A stretch of DNA of 6,462 nt from an uncultured Oscillospiraceae bacterium (GTDB taxonomy: Bacteria; Bacillota; Clostridia; Oscillospirales; Acutalibacteraceae): contig URYX01000102.1 of assembly GCA_900552225.1 (NCBI GenBank), positions 1-6,462 on the forward strand. Direction: 5' to 3'. Under the pieces are notes generated by a model, which saw only the letters and a list, made by a program, of their open reading frames with translations, searched no databases and was not told the DNA's origin. Of the stretch, positions 6,282 to 6,462 are shown in pieces. The position numbers and the translations under genes are program-made. Each line of letters starts with the position of its first letter. Position 1 is the stretch's first letter.

Positions 6282-6330
6282 CTATCACCCTTCCGCACTC
6301 CTGTCCATATGCTGATAGGGGGAGGTGATA
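6282..6330 (+). promoter_or_regulatory. Leader with alternative pairings over the ZIP gene ribosome binding site
   Basis: TATCACC (6283-6289) is the exact reverse complement of GGTGATA (6324-6330), which covers the 3' half of the Shine-Dalgarno. The same upstream bases can instead pair as CTATCA (6282-6287) with TGATAG (6313-6318), which would leave the site free. The pairings are seen in the sequence; any regulatory role is inference. Confidence 0.35.
6321..6328 (+). promoter_or_regulatory. Very strong ribosome binding site of the ZIP gene
   Basis: GGAGGTGA is fully complementary to the 3' end of 16S rRNA, and its GGAGG core lies 8 bases before the ATG at 6334. It decides the start of the partial gene. 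Confidence 0.85.
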
Positions 6331-6333
6331 CAC

Positions 6334-6462
6334 ATGGATTGCGTTGTACTTTCCGCTCTCTGCGCCACCTGCGGTACATGGCTTGTGACGGCACTCGGAG
6401 CCGCCACGGTCTTATTTTTTCGCAAGCCCGACCGGCGGGTACTCAATCTGATGCTCGGCTTT
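6334..6462 (+). CDS. ZIP-family metal transporter, N-terminal fragment (cut by window end)
   Basis: Only the first 43 codons are present and the frame is open at the window edge. The visible peptide has a hydrophobic segment from about 4 to 29 with a small-residue TALGAA core, then a positively charged turn RKPDRR at 30-35, then VLNLMLGF. From family knowledge this matches the first transmembrane helix and loop of clostridial ZIP transporters (ZupT/GufA group), where a LMLGFAAG-type start of the second helix follows. Such proteins import zinc or other divalent metals across the cytoplasmic membrane. The histidine-rich loop and metal-site residues lie beyond the window, so substrate cannot be judged. 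Three cysteines (C3, C10, C13) in the first 13 residues are a small oddity. The gene follows a terminator, so it is probably a separate transcription unit. The start is set by the GGAGGTGA site. The family call rests on a short fragment. Confidence 0.75.
   Translation, partial: MDCVVLSALCATCGTWLVTALGAATVLFFRKPDRRVLNLMLGF

Noticed and set aside
4931..6394. Minus-strand open frame of 487 codons, with another at 3794-4756
   Set aside because: Both are antisense to the topoisomerase A subunit and have low-complexity products without motifs; they are shadows of codon bias.

Overview
The window carries four complete protein genes and the start of a fifth, all on the + strand, packed tightly with strong Shine-Dalgarno sites. 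The GC-rich DNA, AGGAGG-type ribosome binding sites, the style of the MutY, EF-P reductase-like, topoisomerase and ZIP proteins and the rho-independent terminator suggest a GC-rich member of the Clostridia (for example an Oscillospiraceae-like gut Firmicute). That placement is inference from protein style, not from a marker gene.

Layout. Positions 1-58 are a short leader with a strong hairpin and the mutY ribosome binding site. Positions 59-1144 encode MutY, the adenine glycosylase that removes A opposite 8-oxoguanine. It overlaps by 4 bases (ATGA) a short-chain dehydrogenase/reductase at 1141-1881, whose active-site region resembles the YmfI-type reductase that finishes the aminopentanol modification of elongation factor P. 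A weak hairpin terminator candidate follows in the 57-base gap. Positions 1939-3927 and 3944-6193 are the B (ATPase/Toprim) and A (breakage-reunion) subunits of a type IIA topoisomerase. They are 16 bases apart and surely co-transcribed. Together they would form an ATP-driven A2B2 enzyme. The absence of a GyrA box and of oriC-type neighbours (dnaA, recF) favours a topoisomerase IV-like role over gyrase, but both subunits differ from textbook ParE/ParC at conserved motifs.

The 140-base gap after the topoisomerase operon holds a small hairpin, a convincing intrinsic terminator (6243-6280), and a short leader that can pair with the next gene's Shine-Dalgarno. The window ends 43 codons into a gene whose N-terminus looks like a ZIP-family metal transporter.

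The genes are mostly housekeeping: DNA repair, translation-factor modification (inferred), chromosome topology and metal uptake. I see no mobile element, CRISPR array, tRNA, rRNA or toxin-antitoxin module, and no clear new multi-gene system. The points most worth a second look are the divergent topoisomerase pair, its built-in alanine at the quinolone-contact serine position, the possible EF-P reductase beside mutY, and the leader of the ZIP gene.
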